Shown one piece after another: positions 40,808 to 50,789 of a DNA stretch of 64,000 nt; the first letter of the stretch is position 1; each line of letters begins with the position of its first letter. Both the position numbers and the translations under genes were made by a program. The notes below the pieces were generated by a model. The model saw nothing but the letters and a program-made list of their open reading frames with translations, was not told where the DNA came from and did not search any database. Source of the DNA: an uncultured Clostridia bacterium (lineage in GTDB: Bacteria > Bacillota > Clostridia > Oscillospirales > Ruminococcaceae); contig CAMCPM010000010.1 in assembly GCA_945876755.1 (NCBI GenBank), forward strand, positions 1 to 64,000. Reading direction: 5' to 3'.

Positions 40808-43800
40808 ACATCAATATCCGCAGGCGGTTGGTCAAGACGCAGTACCTTTGAAATACCCTTTTCCTGCATAGTCACGCCGTACATAACATCTGCCTCGTCC
40901 ATGGTGCCGCGGCGGTGCGTAACAAGAATAAACTGAGTCGTATCGGTAAAGTTGCGCAGATATTGTGCGTACTTCGTAACATTTATATCATCAAGCGCCG
41001 CTTCGATTTCATCAAGGATACAGAACGGCGCAGGCTTGATTTTAAGTATCGCAAAATAAATCGCAATTGCAACAAACGCCTGCTCGCCGCCCGAAAGAAG
41101 CGACAGATTTTTTATTACCTTGCCCGGAGGCGCAACATTTATCTCAATTCCCGATTCAAGCACGTCATCAGGGTCGGTGAGAGTAAGCTCTGCTTTGCCG
41201 CCACCGAAAAGCTCCACGAAAATCTGCTTGAAGTTCTCGTTGATAAGGCTGAAGCTTTCGCTGAACTGACGGCGCATATTGTCTGTCAGCTCCTCGATAA
41301 GCTTTTCAAGCTCACGCTTTGAAGTCTCAACGTCGTCAAGCTGTTCTTTCATAAAGGTGTAACGTTCGGAGACCTCCTTGTACTCCTCAATTGCCGCAAC
41401 GTTTACGCTGCCCAGACCGCGTATCTTCTGCTTTATTTCGTTCAGGTCACGCTGAACGACAAGCAGGTCGTCAACAGGCTTTGCGATATCCTTTGCTTCG
41501 GAAAGATACATTCCGTACTGCTCGTGCATATCGGCAACAATGCCGTCATAGCTGCTCTGAACGGACACACGGCGTTCCTCCAGCCTTGTCATTTCACGGG
41601 AGAATTTTTCTTTCTGCTCGTTCAGTTCCCGTATCTTCACACGTCCCTCGTTGGACTTCTGCTCCATTGCACGGTGTTCGGACTGCTCATCAAGAATTTT
41701 GGCATTGATGTCCGAAACTGCGTCCGCAGAATTAACGAGAGCCGCCTTGCGCTCCTCGATAAGCTCCTGCTTTTCCGCAATAATTTTGTTTTGTTCTTCA
41801 AGCGCAAGAGCAAGCCTTGCGGTGTTGTCACCCAGCGCCGAGAACTGCTCCTCAAGCTGCTTTATCTCAGTGTTGAGAGCGTCCTTGTCCTTGCTGCGTT
41901 CAAGCTGATAAAGCTTCATTTCCGACAGCTTAGCAGACAGTTCCTCACGCTTTTCACGGAGAGAATTTCTCTGCTCGTCGCTGTCTGCGGCAAGCTTTTC
42001 AAGCTCTGCGATCTCCACTTCGCAGGACTTTAACTGTTCTGCGGCTTCCGCTGCGTTTTTCTCGGTTTCTGCAATTTTTTCCGTGTACCGCTTTGCATTT
42101 TCCGCAGTACCTTCAAGCTGACGGACATTCTGTTCAAACAAAGCTTCAATGCGCTTTATTTCAGCGTCAAAACGTATCTTGTCCTCGCCGATAATGCGCA
42201 GTTCATCCTTTGCGCCCTCAATGTCAAAATGCAGCTTGTCGGTTTCCGACTGAAGCTTGTCAACCGTCTGCTTAACGGTATTGAGCCGTTCGGAAAGCTG
42301 CTCTTTTTCGGAGTTCAGCTTTTCAATGTCATTCTTTCGTGTAAGTACACCGCTTGACTTCGCCGCAGAGCCGCCCGTAAAGGAACCGCCTGCGTTGATA
42401 ACCTGACCGTCAAGGGTCACGATTTTAAATTTATAGCCGTACTTTTTCGCAATGACCGCTGCAGAATCAATATCCTCGGCAACAGCAATACGTCCCAGAA
42501 GCGAAGCGAAAATTCCACCAAGTTCCTGCTGATAACCAACCAGATCTACCGCAAGAGAAACAAATCCGCCGCAGTCTTCAAGACCCTTTTCCGCAAGACG
42601 GTTTCCCTTTACAGACGTAACAGGAAGAAAGGTTGCACGTCCGGATTTTGTTTCCTGCAAAAGCCTGATTCCGCGCTTTGCAGTCTCTTCGTTATCAACA
42701 ACAATGTTCTGAAGCGCACCACCCAGAGCAGTTTCAATTGCAACACTGTATTTCTGCTCAACGCTTATAAGCTGTGCAACAGAGCCGTACACACCGCGAA
42801 GCTGTCCCGTTTTTGAAGCTTTAAGCACCTGTTTTACCGAATGTGCAAAACCCTCCATGCTGTTCTCCAGATCGGTCAGCAAACGTATACGCTGCTCCTT
42901 GTCACGTATTGAAAAGCTTATGTCCTCAAATTCTTTTTTCGCAAGAGCAAGCTTTTCGGCACGTCCCGAATGAAGCTTGGAAAGTCCCGAAACACGGTTG
43001 TTTGCCTCGCTTGTTTTTTCGTCAAGCAGACGAATATCATCCTCAGTCTCCTTCTTCTCCCTTGCAAGCTCCTCGCTGTTTATGCGGAGCTGCTCCTCCA
43101 GCGCACGGCACTGTTTAAGCTGTTCCGCAAGCTCGGCTTTGCCCGAATCGCCGGACGTTATCGCAATGTTCAGCTCCGACTGCCTGATATACAGCTTATT
43201 AAGCGTACCGCTTACGTCTGAGTATCTGCTGTCAAAACTGTCCTGCTCGGAAATAAGTGCGTTCAGTTCTTCGCTTGCAGCCGTATATTTCTTTTCCGTT
43301 TCAGAGATATCATCGTCCGCTTTCTTGACAAGAGCAAGCTTTTCCTCAATGATTCTGCGATTTTCTTCACCGGAATTTTCAGCATTTTTCTGCTGGTTTT
43401 CAATGTCCGCAATAGTCTCTCTGCAATGAACTATATCATTTTCATAAACTGCAATATCCGAGTGAAGCTGAGTGTTTGAACGCTCCGCCTCAAGGATCCT
43501 TGCACGCATTTCCTCAATTCGTATCGCTGAAGCCTGCATCTGATTCTGAAGTTCCTCGGACTCGGCTTCAAGACGTGCAATATCCGCTTCAACTCCGTCG
43601 TACTCATTGGTATTTATAAGTATTTTATCCGAAAGTTCGGAAAGCTTTTCTTTCAGATCGTCAAGCTGCTTGACCCAGACCGTTATTTCAAGCGATTTTT
43701 TCTGCTCGGAATATTCAAGGAATTTTGCCGCCTTTTCTGACTGTATACGAAGCGGCTCAACACGACTTTCCAGCTCGCCCATAATATCACGCAAACGGAG

Positions 43801-44364
43801 AATATTCTCCTGCGCAGCCGCAAGCCGCCTTTCTGCTTCCGCCTTTTTATAGCGGAACTTGGAAATTCCTGCTGCTTCCTCAAAAATCTCACGGCGCTCG
43901 CCGGACTTTGCCGAAACTATTTCAGCAACACGACCCTGACCGATTATAGAGTAGCCGTCACGTCCCAGACCTGTGTCCATAAAAAGTTCGTAAATGTCCT
44001 TCAAGCGCACCTGCGAACCGTTGATAAGGTACTCGCTTTCGCCGCTGCGGTAAAGCTTTCTCGTTACCGAAACTCTGTCGGAGGGAATTTGCAGAATACC
44101 TCTGTTGTTAACGATATTCAGCGTTACCTGAGCAAAGCCAACCGCCTTACGCTGAGTAGTACCTGCAAAAATTACGTCCTCCATTTTTCCGCCGCGGAGG
44201 TTTTTGGACGACTGCTCGCCCAGTACCCAGCGCACAGCGTCGCCTATGTTCGACTTGCCGCTTCCGTTAGGTCCGACAACAGCGGTAAGTCCCTTATGGA
44301 AGTCCAGTTTTATTTTATCGGGGAAGGATTTAAACCCCTGCATTTCAAGTGATTCAAGATACAT
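40798..44364 (-). CDS. smc: Chromosome segregation protein SMC
   Basis: 1188 aa condensin ATPase. Walker A in VVGPNGSGKSNIGDAVRWVL; two long coiled coils (~165-500 and ~670-1015) flanking a hinge at ~520-640 (TGQLRGVYGSVAQLI, GRIAVAEDIDSAAVIAKKYG); ABC signature KNLSLLSGGEQAFVAIAIYF; Walker B FCILDEIEAALDDINV; His loop ILVTHRRGTMDEADVMYGV. Full length. Works with ScpA/ScpB, which are not in the window. Starts one base after the radical-SAM gene stop, and the 3' end overlaps a REP-like repeat. Confidence 0.97.
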   Translation of the reverse strand: MYLESLEMQGFKSFPDKIKLDFHKGLTAVVGPNGSGKSNIGDAVRWVLGEQSSKNLRGGKMEDVIFAGTTQRKAVGFAQVTLNIVNNRGILQIPSDRVSVTRKLYRSGESEYLINGSQVRLKDIYELFMDTGLGRDGYSIIGQGRVAEIVSAKSGERREIFEEAAGISKFRYKKAEAERRLAAAQENILRLRDIMGELESRVEPLRIQSEKAAKFLEYSEQKKSLEITVWVKQLDDLKEKLSELSDKILINTNEYDGVEADIARLEAESEELQNQMQASAIRIEEMRARILEAERSNTQLHSDIAVYENDIVHCRETIADIENQQKNAENSGEENRRIIEEKLALVKKADDDISETEKKYTAASEELNALISEQDSFDSRYSDVSGTLNKLYIRQSELNIAITSGDSGKAELAEQLKQCRALEEQLRINSEELAREKKETEDDIRLLDEKTSEANNRVSGLSKLHSGRAEKLALAKKEFEDISFSIRDKEQRIRLLTDLENSMEGFAHSVKQVLKASKTGQLRGVYGSVAQLISVEQKYSVAIETALGGALQNIVVDNEETAKRGIRLLQETKSGRATFLPVTSVKGNRLAEKGLEDCGGFVSLAVDLVGYQQELGGIFASLLGRIAVAEDIDSAAVIAKKYGYKFKIVTLDGQVINAGGSFTGGSAAKSSGVLTRKNDIEKLNSEKEQLSERLNTVKQTVDKLQSETDKLHFDIEGAKDELRIIGEDKIRFDAEIKRIEALFEQNVRQLEGTAENAKRYTEKIAETEKNAAEAAEQLKSCEVEIAELEKLAADSDEQRNSLREKREELSAKLSEMKLYQLERSKDKDALNTEIKQLEEQFSALGDNTARLALALEEQNKIIAEKQELIEERKAALVNSADAVSDINAKILDEQSEHRAMEQKSNEGRVKIRELNEQKEKFSREMTRLEERRVSVQSSYDGIVADMHEQYGMYLSEAKDIAKPVDDLLVVQRDLNEIKQKIRGLGSVNVAAIEEYKEVSERYTFMKEQLDDVETSKRELEKLIEELTDNMRRQFSESFSLINENFKQIFVELFGGGKAELTLTDPDDVLESGIEINVAPPGKVIKNLSLLSGGEQAFVAIAIYFAILKIKPAPFCILDEIEAALDDINVTKYAQYLRNFTDTTQFILVTHRRGTMDEADVMYGVTMQEKGISKVLRLDQPPADIDVNS

Positions 44365-44365
44365 T

Positions 44366-45358
44366 TCATTCGTCCTTTTTTATTATAATTTCACGGTTTT
44401 TAAGCTTTTCATCGGGGCGGATTTTTAACATTACCCCTTTTTCCCCGAAGTAATCCACGTTGCAGCGCTTATGTCCTGCCGCCTTGCTTACGGCGTTGGG
44501 AGCAGTATAAACGGTGAAGCTTTTTCCGTCCGTAAGTTTCTCTTCAATTGCCCTGCGGAAGAGTATTCCTTCGCAAATCTCACGGAAAGCCGGGTGATAA
44601 AATCCTCCCAGCATATCTTCCTCGACCGTTTCCGATGCGTGCAGACCAAGCTTGATGACCCGTATGCCGCTTTGCTCGAACATTTCCAGCATATCCGCGC
44701 AGATTTCTGCCGCAGTTTCAAAGCTGTACGGCACAAAATCTCCGCGCACATAAAGTTCTCCGAGACGAGTCCCTTTCAGTATAACCGTAGGGTAGATGCG
44801 CACTGTTTCGGGGTTTATCAAAATAATTTCCCGTGCTGTCTGCAAATCTTTTTCCGGGTCGGACTTATACAGTCCCGTCATCATCTGCAAGCCAAGCTCA
44901 AATCCATATTCTTTTATCAGCGCAGAGGCTTTCCGCACATCATCGACGGTATGACCTCTGTCGTTCGCCGCAAGTACAGAATCGTCCATTGACTGCGCTC
45001 CAAGCTCAATCGCAGTCACGCCGTATTTTTTCAGTACACCAAGCACGTCTCTGTCAATGCAGTCGGGACGGGTCGAAATTCTTATGCCGCTTACCGCTCC
45101 ACCTTGCACGAACGGGTACGACACTTCAAGCAGAGATGTCATATATCCCCGTTCAATTGCAGTAAAGCTTCCTCCGAAAAATGCGATCTCAGCCGTACCG
45201 TCGGGAAGATTTTCACAAGCGGTTTCAAGCGTTGCTTTTATCTCGTCAGCCGAAGGCGCGGAAACTGTATGGCTTATCGTCCGCTGGTTGCAGAACGAGC
45301 ACATATTCGGACAGCCCAAATGCGGAATAAAAATTGAAATATTGCTATGCTTTTTCAT
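44366..45358 (-). CDS. Elp3-like radical SAM protein
   Basis: 330 aa. Radical-SAM CxxxCxxC cluster in PHLGCPNMCSFCNQRTISHT, followed by GGSFTAIERGYMTSLLEVSY and SGIRISTRPDCIDRDVLGVL, ELGAQSMDDSVLAANDRGHT, the Elp3/MiaB-oxidoreductase-like core. Unlike true Elp3 there is no acetyltransferase domain. The C-terminus (HKRCNVDYFGEKGVMLKIRP) is distinctive for a group found beside rnc and smc in Clostridia. Reaction unknown; tRNA-related chemistry is an inference. Confidence 0.85.
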   Translation of the reverse strand: MKKHSNISIFIPHLGCPNMCSFCNQRTISHTVSAPSADEIKATLETACENLPDGTAEIAFFGGSFTAIERGYMTSLLEVSYPFVQGGAVSGIRISTRPDCIDRDVLGVLKKYGVTAIELGAQSMDDSVLAANDRGHTVDDVRKASALIKEYGFELGLQMMTGLYKSDPEKDLQTAREIILINPETVRIYPTVILKGTRLGELYVRGDFVPYSFETAAEICADMLEMFEQSGIRVIKLGLHASETVEEDMLGGFYHPAFREICEGILFRRAIEEKLTDGKSFTVYTAPNAVSKAAGHKRCNVDYFGEKGVMLKIRPDEKLKNREIIIKKDE

Positions 45359-45360
45359 TT

Positions 45361-46047
45361 TTAAATTTTATAACCCATAAGCCGCAGAGCTTCTCTCGCA
45401 GCAGCCTGTTCAGCCTGCTTTTTGCTGTGGCCCTCGCCTGTACCGATAATATTGCTGTTCAGCTGTACATTTACCACAAAACGTCTGTCGTGGTCTGGAC
45501 CTATCTGCTCGGCAAGGACGTATTCCACGCGCTCCTCGGGATTGCGCTGAATAATTTCCTGAAGCATGGTTTTATAGTCGTGAAGCGCCTTTGAACTGTT
45601 GGCGTCAAGATTTTTCGGAATAAACGAGAGGACGTATTTTTCCGCTGCGTCCATTCCCCCATCAAGAAAAATTGCCGCAATGACAGCCTCAAAAGCGTCG
45701 GAAACGATTGACGGACGCTCTCTGCCGCCGCTGTTTTCTTCGCCCTTTCCAAGCAGGATATGCTGTCCCAGATCAATCTTTTTCGAGAACTCAAACAACG
45801 CCTTTTCGCACACAAGTGAGGCTCTTATCTTAGTCAGTTCCCCCTCCGGAAGATGCTTAAAGTGAGTAAAAAGATGCTTTGAAACAACGATTGAAAGCAC
45901 ACTGTCGCCAAGGAATTCAAGGCGTTCGTTTGAGTTTCTGCCGTGCTTGCTTTCGTTGGCGTAGGAAGAATGTGAAAGCGCCTCGTGCAGAAGCTCTTTA
46001 TTTTTAAAAGTGTAGCCGATTTTACGTTCAAATTCGGTGAAATCCAT
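45361..46047 (-). CDS. rnc: Ribonuclease III
   Basis: 228 aa from ATG 46047 (MDFTEFERKIGYTFKNKELL), eight bases after GAGG; the tracked start is two codons earlier. Cleaves double-stranded RNA in rRNA and mRNA processing. Signature NERLEFLGDSVLSIVVS, second acidic site SDAFEAVIAAIFLDGG, and C-terminal dsRNA-binding domain (TMLQEIIQRNPEERVEYVLA, GTGEGHSKKQAEQAAAREAL). Followed by the radical-SAM gene and smc, the common Firmicutes order. Confidence 0.97.
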   Translation of the reverse strand: MDFTEFERKIGYTFKNKELLHEALSHSSYANESKHGRNSNERLEFLGDSVLSIVVSKHLFTHFKHLPEGELTKIRASLVCEKALFEFSKKIDLGQHILLGKGEENSGGRERPSIVSDAFEAVIAAIFLDGGMDAAEKYVLSFIPKNLDANSSKALHDYKTMLQEIIQRNPEERVEYVLAEQIGPDHDRRFVVNVQLNSNIIGTGEGHSKKQAEQAAAREALRLMGYKI

Positions 46048-46067
46048 TTTCATTTCCTCACAAAAAA

Positions 46068-47084
46068 TTACTTTGTTTCCGCAGCGCTTTTTTCGTTAAG
46101 AGAAGCAAGTGAAGCGGTTATTTCTTCAACTACCTTGCCCTCAACGCAGTTTTTAGCCTGACGTATAGCGTTATAAAAAGCGGTTGCATTGGACGAGCCA
46201 TGCGCCTTGATAACAGGCTTTGAGATACCGAGAAGCACTGCTCCGCCTACCTCAGTGTAGTCCATCTTTTTGCGGAACGCCTTGATTTTTTTCATTATCA
46301 TAAGCGCCGCAAGCTTTCCGCCAAAGCTTGTCATAAGCATATCCTTGAGAGTATGACTGAAATAAGAACCCATACCCTCGTAAAGCTTCAGAACAACGTT
46401 TCCGGTAAACCCGTCGGAAACAACGACCTCGCAGGCGCCGAAAGGAATTTCTCTTGCTTCGAGATTTCCGTAAAAGCTTACGGGAGCATTTTTGAACTGC
46501 TTGTAAGCTTCAAGCTCAAGTTCTCTGCCCTTGGTGTCCTCAGAGCCAACGTTCACCAAACCAACCTTAGGCGAAGCAACACCCATGACTTTGTTCATAT
46601 AGCAGCTGCCCATAATACCGAACTGTACCAGCATTTCGGGGCGGCAGTCAACATTTGCGCCCCCGTCAACAAGTATCATGTGACCCTTGTCCGTAGGCAT
46701 TATCGGAGCCAAAGCTGCACGCTTTACACCCTTGATTCGCTTTGCTATAAAGGTTGCGCCGACTACCAGAGCGCCGGTACTTCCTGCGGATACAAAAGCG
46801 TCGCCCTGACCCTCGGCAAGAGCTTTCAAGCCCACAGCCATCGAGCAGTCGGACTTTTCTTTGATTACCATTGTAGGCTCTTCGTGAATGTCTATGACCG
46901 ACTCGGTATGTATTATGGATATTTTGTCAAGACTTATGCCGTTTTCGGCGGCAGTATCCCTGATTATCTTTTCGTTTCCCGTGAGGACTACCTCAACATC
47001 AAGCTTTGCAACAGCCTCGGCTGCGCCCTTAATGACCTCAAGCGGAGCGTTATCGCCGCCAAATGCGTCAACAATTATTTTCAT
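46068..47084 (-). CDS. plsX: Phosphate acyltransferase PlsX
   Basis: 338 aa. Converts acyl-ACP to acyl-phosphate at the start of phospholipid synthesis. Motifs: MKIIVDAFGGDNAPLEVIKG, KSDCSMAVGLKALAEGQGDA, FVSAGSTGALVVGATFI, DGFTGNVVLKLYEGMGSYFS, HGSSNATAFYNAIRQA. RBS AAAGGAAG. In many Firmicutes plsX is followed by fabD/fabG or acpP before rnc; here rnc follows at once, with no acyl-carrier gene between them. Confidence 0.96.
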   Translation of the reverse strand: MKIIVDAFGGDNAPLEVIKGAAEAVAKLDVEVVLTGNEKIIRDTAAENGISLDKISIIHTESVIDIHEEPTMVIKEKSDCSMAVGLKALAEGQGDAFVSAGSTGALVVGATFIAKRIKGVKRAALAPIMPTDKGHMILVDGGANVDCRPEMLVQFGIMGSCYMNKVMGVASPKVGLVNVGSEDTKGRELELEAYKQFKNAPVSFYGNLEAREIPFGACEVVVSDGFTGNVVLKLYEGMGSYFSHTLKDMLMTSFGGKLAALMIMKKIKAFRKKMDYTEVGGAVLLGISKPVIKAHGSSNATAFYNAIRQAKNCVEGKVVEEITASLASLNEKSAAETK

Positions 47085-47116
47085 AGCTTTACTTCCTTTC
47101 GGTTAGTTACTTTATT

Positions 47117-48439
47117 TTACCGTTCTTTCATGTACCCCTCAAACGCTTCAAGCGCCCTGTCGGCAATGACCTGATAGCGTTCCTGCTTGTCCTTTATGCG
47201 GACGCCGATGTCGGGGAGTATTCCCATATTTGCCCCCATAGGCTGGAAATTCTCTACCGTTTCATCAGAAATATATCTCGCCAAAGCACCTATCATTGTT
47301 TCCTGAGGAAGAATAAGCGTACTCTTCCCCTGTAAGCTTCTCGCCATGTTCAGACCTGCCATAATGCCGCTTGCCGCTGACTCCATGTAACCCTCAACGC
47401 CTGTTATCTGTCCTGCAAAGAAAAGATTTTTCCGAGCTTTGAGGGAGAAATCACCGTTAAGCACCTTTGGCGAATTAATAAACGAGTTGCGGTGCATTAC
47501 GCCGTACCGCACAAACTCTGCGTTGGCAAGTCCGGGAATCATCGAGAAAACCCGCTTCTGCTCACCAAATTTCAGATTTGTCTGAAAGCCCACAATATTA
47601 TAAAGCGTGCCGCCGCTGTTCTCCTTGCGAAGCTGTACGACAGCATACGGACGTTTTCCCGTCACGGGGTCGTTAAGTCCAACAGGCTTCATTGCCCCGT
47701 AGCGCATGGTTTCCTCGCCGCGCTTTGCAAGCACTTCAATAGGCATACAGCCCTCATAAACTGTAAAATCATCTCCGCCCTTGGGCTTTTGCATATCAAA
47801 CTCATGAAGCGGAGCAGATTCCGCATTTTTCAGCTCATTCCAGAAATCAAGGTACTCCTCTTTTGTGAACGGGCAGTTGATGTAGTCGTCATCGCCCCTG
47901 CCGTAACGTGCCGCAAAGAAAATTCTGTCCTTGTCCAAAGATTCATAGGTAACTATAGGCGCAGCCGCGTCGTGAAAGCTAAGATATCCTCCGCAGAGCT
48001 TTTCAATGCTCTCGGCAAGACCTCCCGAGGTAAGCGGACCCGTTGCGATAATGACGTTCCCATCGGGGATTTCGGTGACCTCGCCGCACTTGACGGTAAT
48101 ATTCGGCTCGGACTTGATTTTCTCCGTCACAAGATTGGAAAATCTCTCTCTGTCAACAGCAAGCGCTCCACCTGCCGGGACCTTGGTCTCCTCGGCACAG
48201 GGAACAGTCAGCGAACCAAGCCTGCGCATTTCCTCTTTGAGAAGTCCTGCCGCCGAATTGATACGAGAAGCTTTCAGCGAATTCGAGCAGACAAGCTCCG
48301 CAAAGCCGTTGTATTTATGCGCAGGGGTGAATTTCACAGGCTTCATTTCCCACAAGTCCACCTGAAATCCTGCCTTTGCAAGCTGCCAAGCCGCTTCACA
48401 GCCTGCCAAACCTGCACCTATTACGGTAATTTTATCCAT
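47117..48439 (-). CDS. trmFO: Methylenetetrahydrofolate-tRNA-(uracil-5-)-methyltransferase
   Basis: 440 aa from ATG 48439 (MDKITVIGAGLAGCEAAWQL), with AAGGA eight bases before; the tracked start is two codons earlier. Folate- and FAD-dependent enzyme making m5U54 in tRNA, characteristic of Firmicutes. Motifs: VIGAGLAGCEAAWQLAKAGF dinucleotide site, NGFAELVCSNSLKASRINSA, FFAGQITGVEGYMESAASGI. Spaced six bases from the small zinc-ribbon gene and downstream of topA, a conserved pairing. Confidence 0.96.
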   Translation of the reverse strand: MDKITVIGAGLAGCEAAWQLAKAGFQVDLWEMKPVKFTPAHKYNGFAELVCSNSLKASRINSAAGLLKEEMRRLGSLTVPCAEETKVPAGGALAVDRERFSNLVTEKIKSEPNITVKCGEVTEIPDGNVIIATGPLTSGGLAESIEKLCGGYLSFHDAAAPIVTYESLDKDRIFFAARYGRGDDDYINCPFTKEEYLDFWNELKNAESAPLHEFDMQKPKGGDDFTVYEGCMPIEVLAKRGEETMRYGAMKPVGLNDPVTGKRPYAVVQLRKENSGGTLYNIVGFQTNLKFGEQKRVFSMIPGLANAEFVRYGVMHRNSFINSPKVLNGDFSLKARKNLFFAGQITGVEGYMESAASGIMAGLNMARSLQGKSTLILPQETMIGALARYISDETVENFQPMGANMGILPDIGVRIKDKQERYQVIADRALEAFEGYMKER

Positions 48440-48445
48440 ATTCAT

Positions 48446-48637
48446 TTATCCTTGTTTTCTAAAAACCTTTGGGTCTTCAGCATAAAATTCAATATATCCA
48501 CACTTGGGACAACCATAACAATTTACCGCACTTGCCTTGTTGTCGTCAATCAGCTTTCGTGATGTGTTCTCAACCCGAAACGGCATCATTATCATCGTAT
48601 CACTGCACAATTCTGTATTACATTTGGGACAATTCAT
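48446..48637 (-). CDS. Small zinc-ribbon protein
   Basis: 63 aa, RBS AAAAGGGG. Two CxxC pairs: MNCPKCNTELCSDT and NCYGCPKCGYIEFYAEDPKV, forming a single zinc ribbon around a polar insert. Function unknown. It is inserted in the topA-trmFO string with 18- and 6-base gaps, so it is translated with them. Confidence 0.7.
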   Translation of the reverse strand: MNCPKCNTELCSDTMIMMPFRVENTSRKLIDDNKASAVNCYGCPKCGYIEFYAEDPKVFRKQG

Positions 48638-48655
48638 ATCAATACCCCTTTTAGA

Positions 48656-50734
48656 TTACTTTTCCCTTTTAATAGCAACCTCGTAGCCGCAGCCGTCTTT
48701 TAAGCAGAACATTTTGCCGCCCTTTTTAAACAGCGTCGTGCCGTCGTTGCACTTGGGACACTTGTCGGAAACGGGAGTATCCCACGTCATAAAATCGCAG
48801 GTCGGATTATCCTCACAGCCGAAATATTTCTTGCCCTTTTTGGACTTTTTCTGAAGCACCTTTTTGTGGCACTTGGGACAAACTCCGCCTGTGTCCTTGA
48901 CGATACGCTTGGTGTTGGTACAATCGGGAAAACCGCTGCACGCAAGGAATTTGCCGAAACGTCCGATTTTGATGACCATAGGCTTTCCGCAGACCTCGCA
49001 GACCTCGCTTGTTTCCTCGTCGGGAACTTTTACACGCTTGCCGTCCATAGCCTTTTCAGCCTTTTCGAGAGTCACGGAAAAATCGCCGTAAAAGTCACTG
49101 AGAGTATCGACCCAATTTCTTTCGCCGACTTCTATCTGGTCAAGATTGCTTTCCATATTCGCCGTAAATTTCGAGTCCACGATATGCTTGAAGTGCTGCT
49201 TCATAAGGTCGGTTGTCACCTCGCCCAGTCCCGTTGGACGAAGCTGCTTTCCGTCGCGTTCAACGTAAAAACGGTTTATGATTGTTGATATAGTCGGCGC
49301 ATATGTGGACGGACGTCCAATGCCGTTTTCTTCAAGCGCCTTGATGAGAGTTGCTTCGGTATAGCGTGCAGGGGGCTGTGTGAAATGCTGGTGACCCTCG
49401 ATATTTTTAAGCTTCAGCACGTCCCCCGTCTCAATATTTGGAAGTACCTTGCCCTCTTCCTCATTTTTGGATTCCTCATAAAGCACAGTAAAGCCGTCAA
49501 ACTTTACAGAGAAGCCTGTTGCTCTGAAATTGCAGCCGTTTGCGTCAATATCTACCGAAACTGTATCAAGAACTGCATTTGCCATCTGGCTTGCGATGAA
49601 GCGTTCCCAGATAAGCTTGTAAAGCTTATACTGCTCGGTGGTAAGGCTGTCCTTTACACGTTCGGGAGTGAGTCCGGGCATGGACGGTCTTATCGCTTCG
49701 TGAGCGTCCTGAGCATTGGATTTGGATTTATAAATTTTCGGCGTAGTCGGAACATAGTTCTTGCCGTAAGTTTCGTTGATATAATCATATGCCGCAGCTC
49801 TTGCTTCATCGGAAATACGCAAACTGTCTGTTCTCATGTATGTGATAAGACCGACTGCGCCCATTCCCTCAATGTCAACGCCTTCATAAAGAGTCTGAGC
49901 GGCTTTCATGGTTTTCGCTGCCGCAAAGCCAAGCTTTTTGGAAGCCTCCTGCTGCATTGTAGAAGTGGTGAACGGAGGTGCAGGAGATTTTCTGCGGACG
50001 GATTTTTTTACGTCCGTGACCTTATATTCGGCACCCTCTATGCGCTTGAGTACCGCATCGGTATCAGCCTGAGAGTGAAGCTCGGTCTTTTCGCCGTTTA
50101 TACCAGTAAAAGAAGCGTCAAACTGTTTCTTTGATGAGGGCGCAGTCATTTTCGCGTCAATAGACCAATACTCCTCGGGCTTGAAGCTGTTTATCTGCTT
50201 TTCACGGTCAACGATAAGCGAAACCGCAACCGACTGTACACGTCCAGCCGAAAGACCGCGGCGAACCTTTTTCCAAAGGAACGGTGAAAGCTTATATCCC
50301 ACGATCCTGTCCAGAATACGGCGTGCCTGCTGTGCGTTGACAAGGTCGATATCAATTGAACGTGGATGCGCCATACCGTTCTGTACACCTGTTTTTGTTA
50401 TCTCGTTAAATGTCACACGGTTTACCTCGTCAACCGGAAGTCCAAGTACCTGCGCAAGATGCCAGGAAATAGCTTCTCCCTCACGGTCGGGGTCGGTTGC
50501 GAGGTAGACAAAATCGGACTTTTCCGCTTCCTTTTTAAGGCTTGCGATAAGCTCCTCCTTGCCTTTGATGTCGGTATATACAGGTTCAAAACCGTTGTCA
50601 ACATCAACCCCCAGCTTTGATTTGGGCAGGTCGCGGACGTGTCCCATTGAAGCGACGACTTCATATCCGCTTCCGAGATATTTTTTTATGGTTTTTGCCT
50701 TTGCAGGCGACTCAACAATTACAAGTTTTGACAT
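48656..50734 (-). CDS. topA: DNA topoisomerase I
   Basis: 692 aa type IA enzyme relaxing negative supercoils. Toprim domain (SKLVIVESPAKAKTIKKYLG, VYLATDPDREGEAISWHLAQ), active-site Tyr in VGLITYMRTDSLRISDEARA, and C-terminal C4 zinc fingers (CEVCGKPMVIKIGRFGKFLA; CPKCHKKVLQKKSKKGKKYF; CPKCNDGTTLFKKGGKMFCL). Full length. Directly downstream of dprA, the usual Firmicutes order dprA-topA-trmFO. Confidence 0.97.
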   Translation of the reverse strand: MSKLVIVESPAKAKTIKKYLGSGYEVVASMGHVRDLPKSKLGVDVDNGFEPVYTDIKGKEELIASLKKEAEKSDFVYLATDPDREGEAISWHLAQVLGLPVDEVNRVTFNEITKTGVQNGMAHPRSIDIDLVNAQQARRILDRIVGYKLSPFLWKKVRRGLSAGRVQSVAVSLIVDREKQINSFKPEEYWSIDAKMTAPSSKKQFDASFTGINGEKTELHSQADTDAVLKRIEGAEYKVTDVKKSVRRKSPAPPFTTSTMQQEASKKLGFAAAKTMKAAQTLYEGVDIEGMGAVGLITYMRTDSLRISDEARAAAYDYINETYGKNYVPTTPKIYKSKSNAQDAHEAIRPSMPGLTPERVKDSLTTEQYKLYKLIWERFIASQMANAVLDTVSVDIDANGCNFRATGFSVKFDGFTVLYEESKNEEEGKVLPNIETGDVLKLKNIEGHQHFTQPPARYTEATLIKALEENGIGRPSTYAPTISTIINRFYVERDGKQLRPTGLGEVTTDLMKQHFKHIVDSKFTANMESNLDQIEVGERNWVDTLSDFYGDFSVTLEKAEKAMDGKRVKVPDEETSEVCEVCGKPMVIKIGRFGKFLACSGFPDCTNTKRIVKDTGGVCPKCHKKVLQKKSKKGKKYFGCEDNPTCDFMTWDTPVSDKCPKCNDGTTLFKKGGKMFCLKDGCGYEVAIKREK

Positions 50735-50789
50735 TCAATTCAATCCTTTCAATCTATGAAAATCCGCTTTGCGGAATAAATTTACTTTT

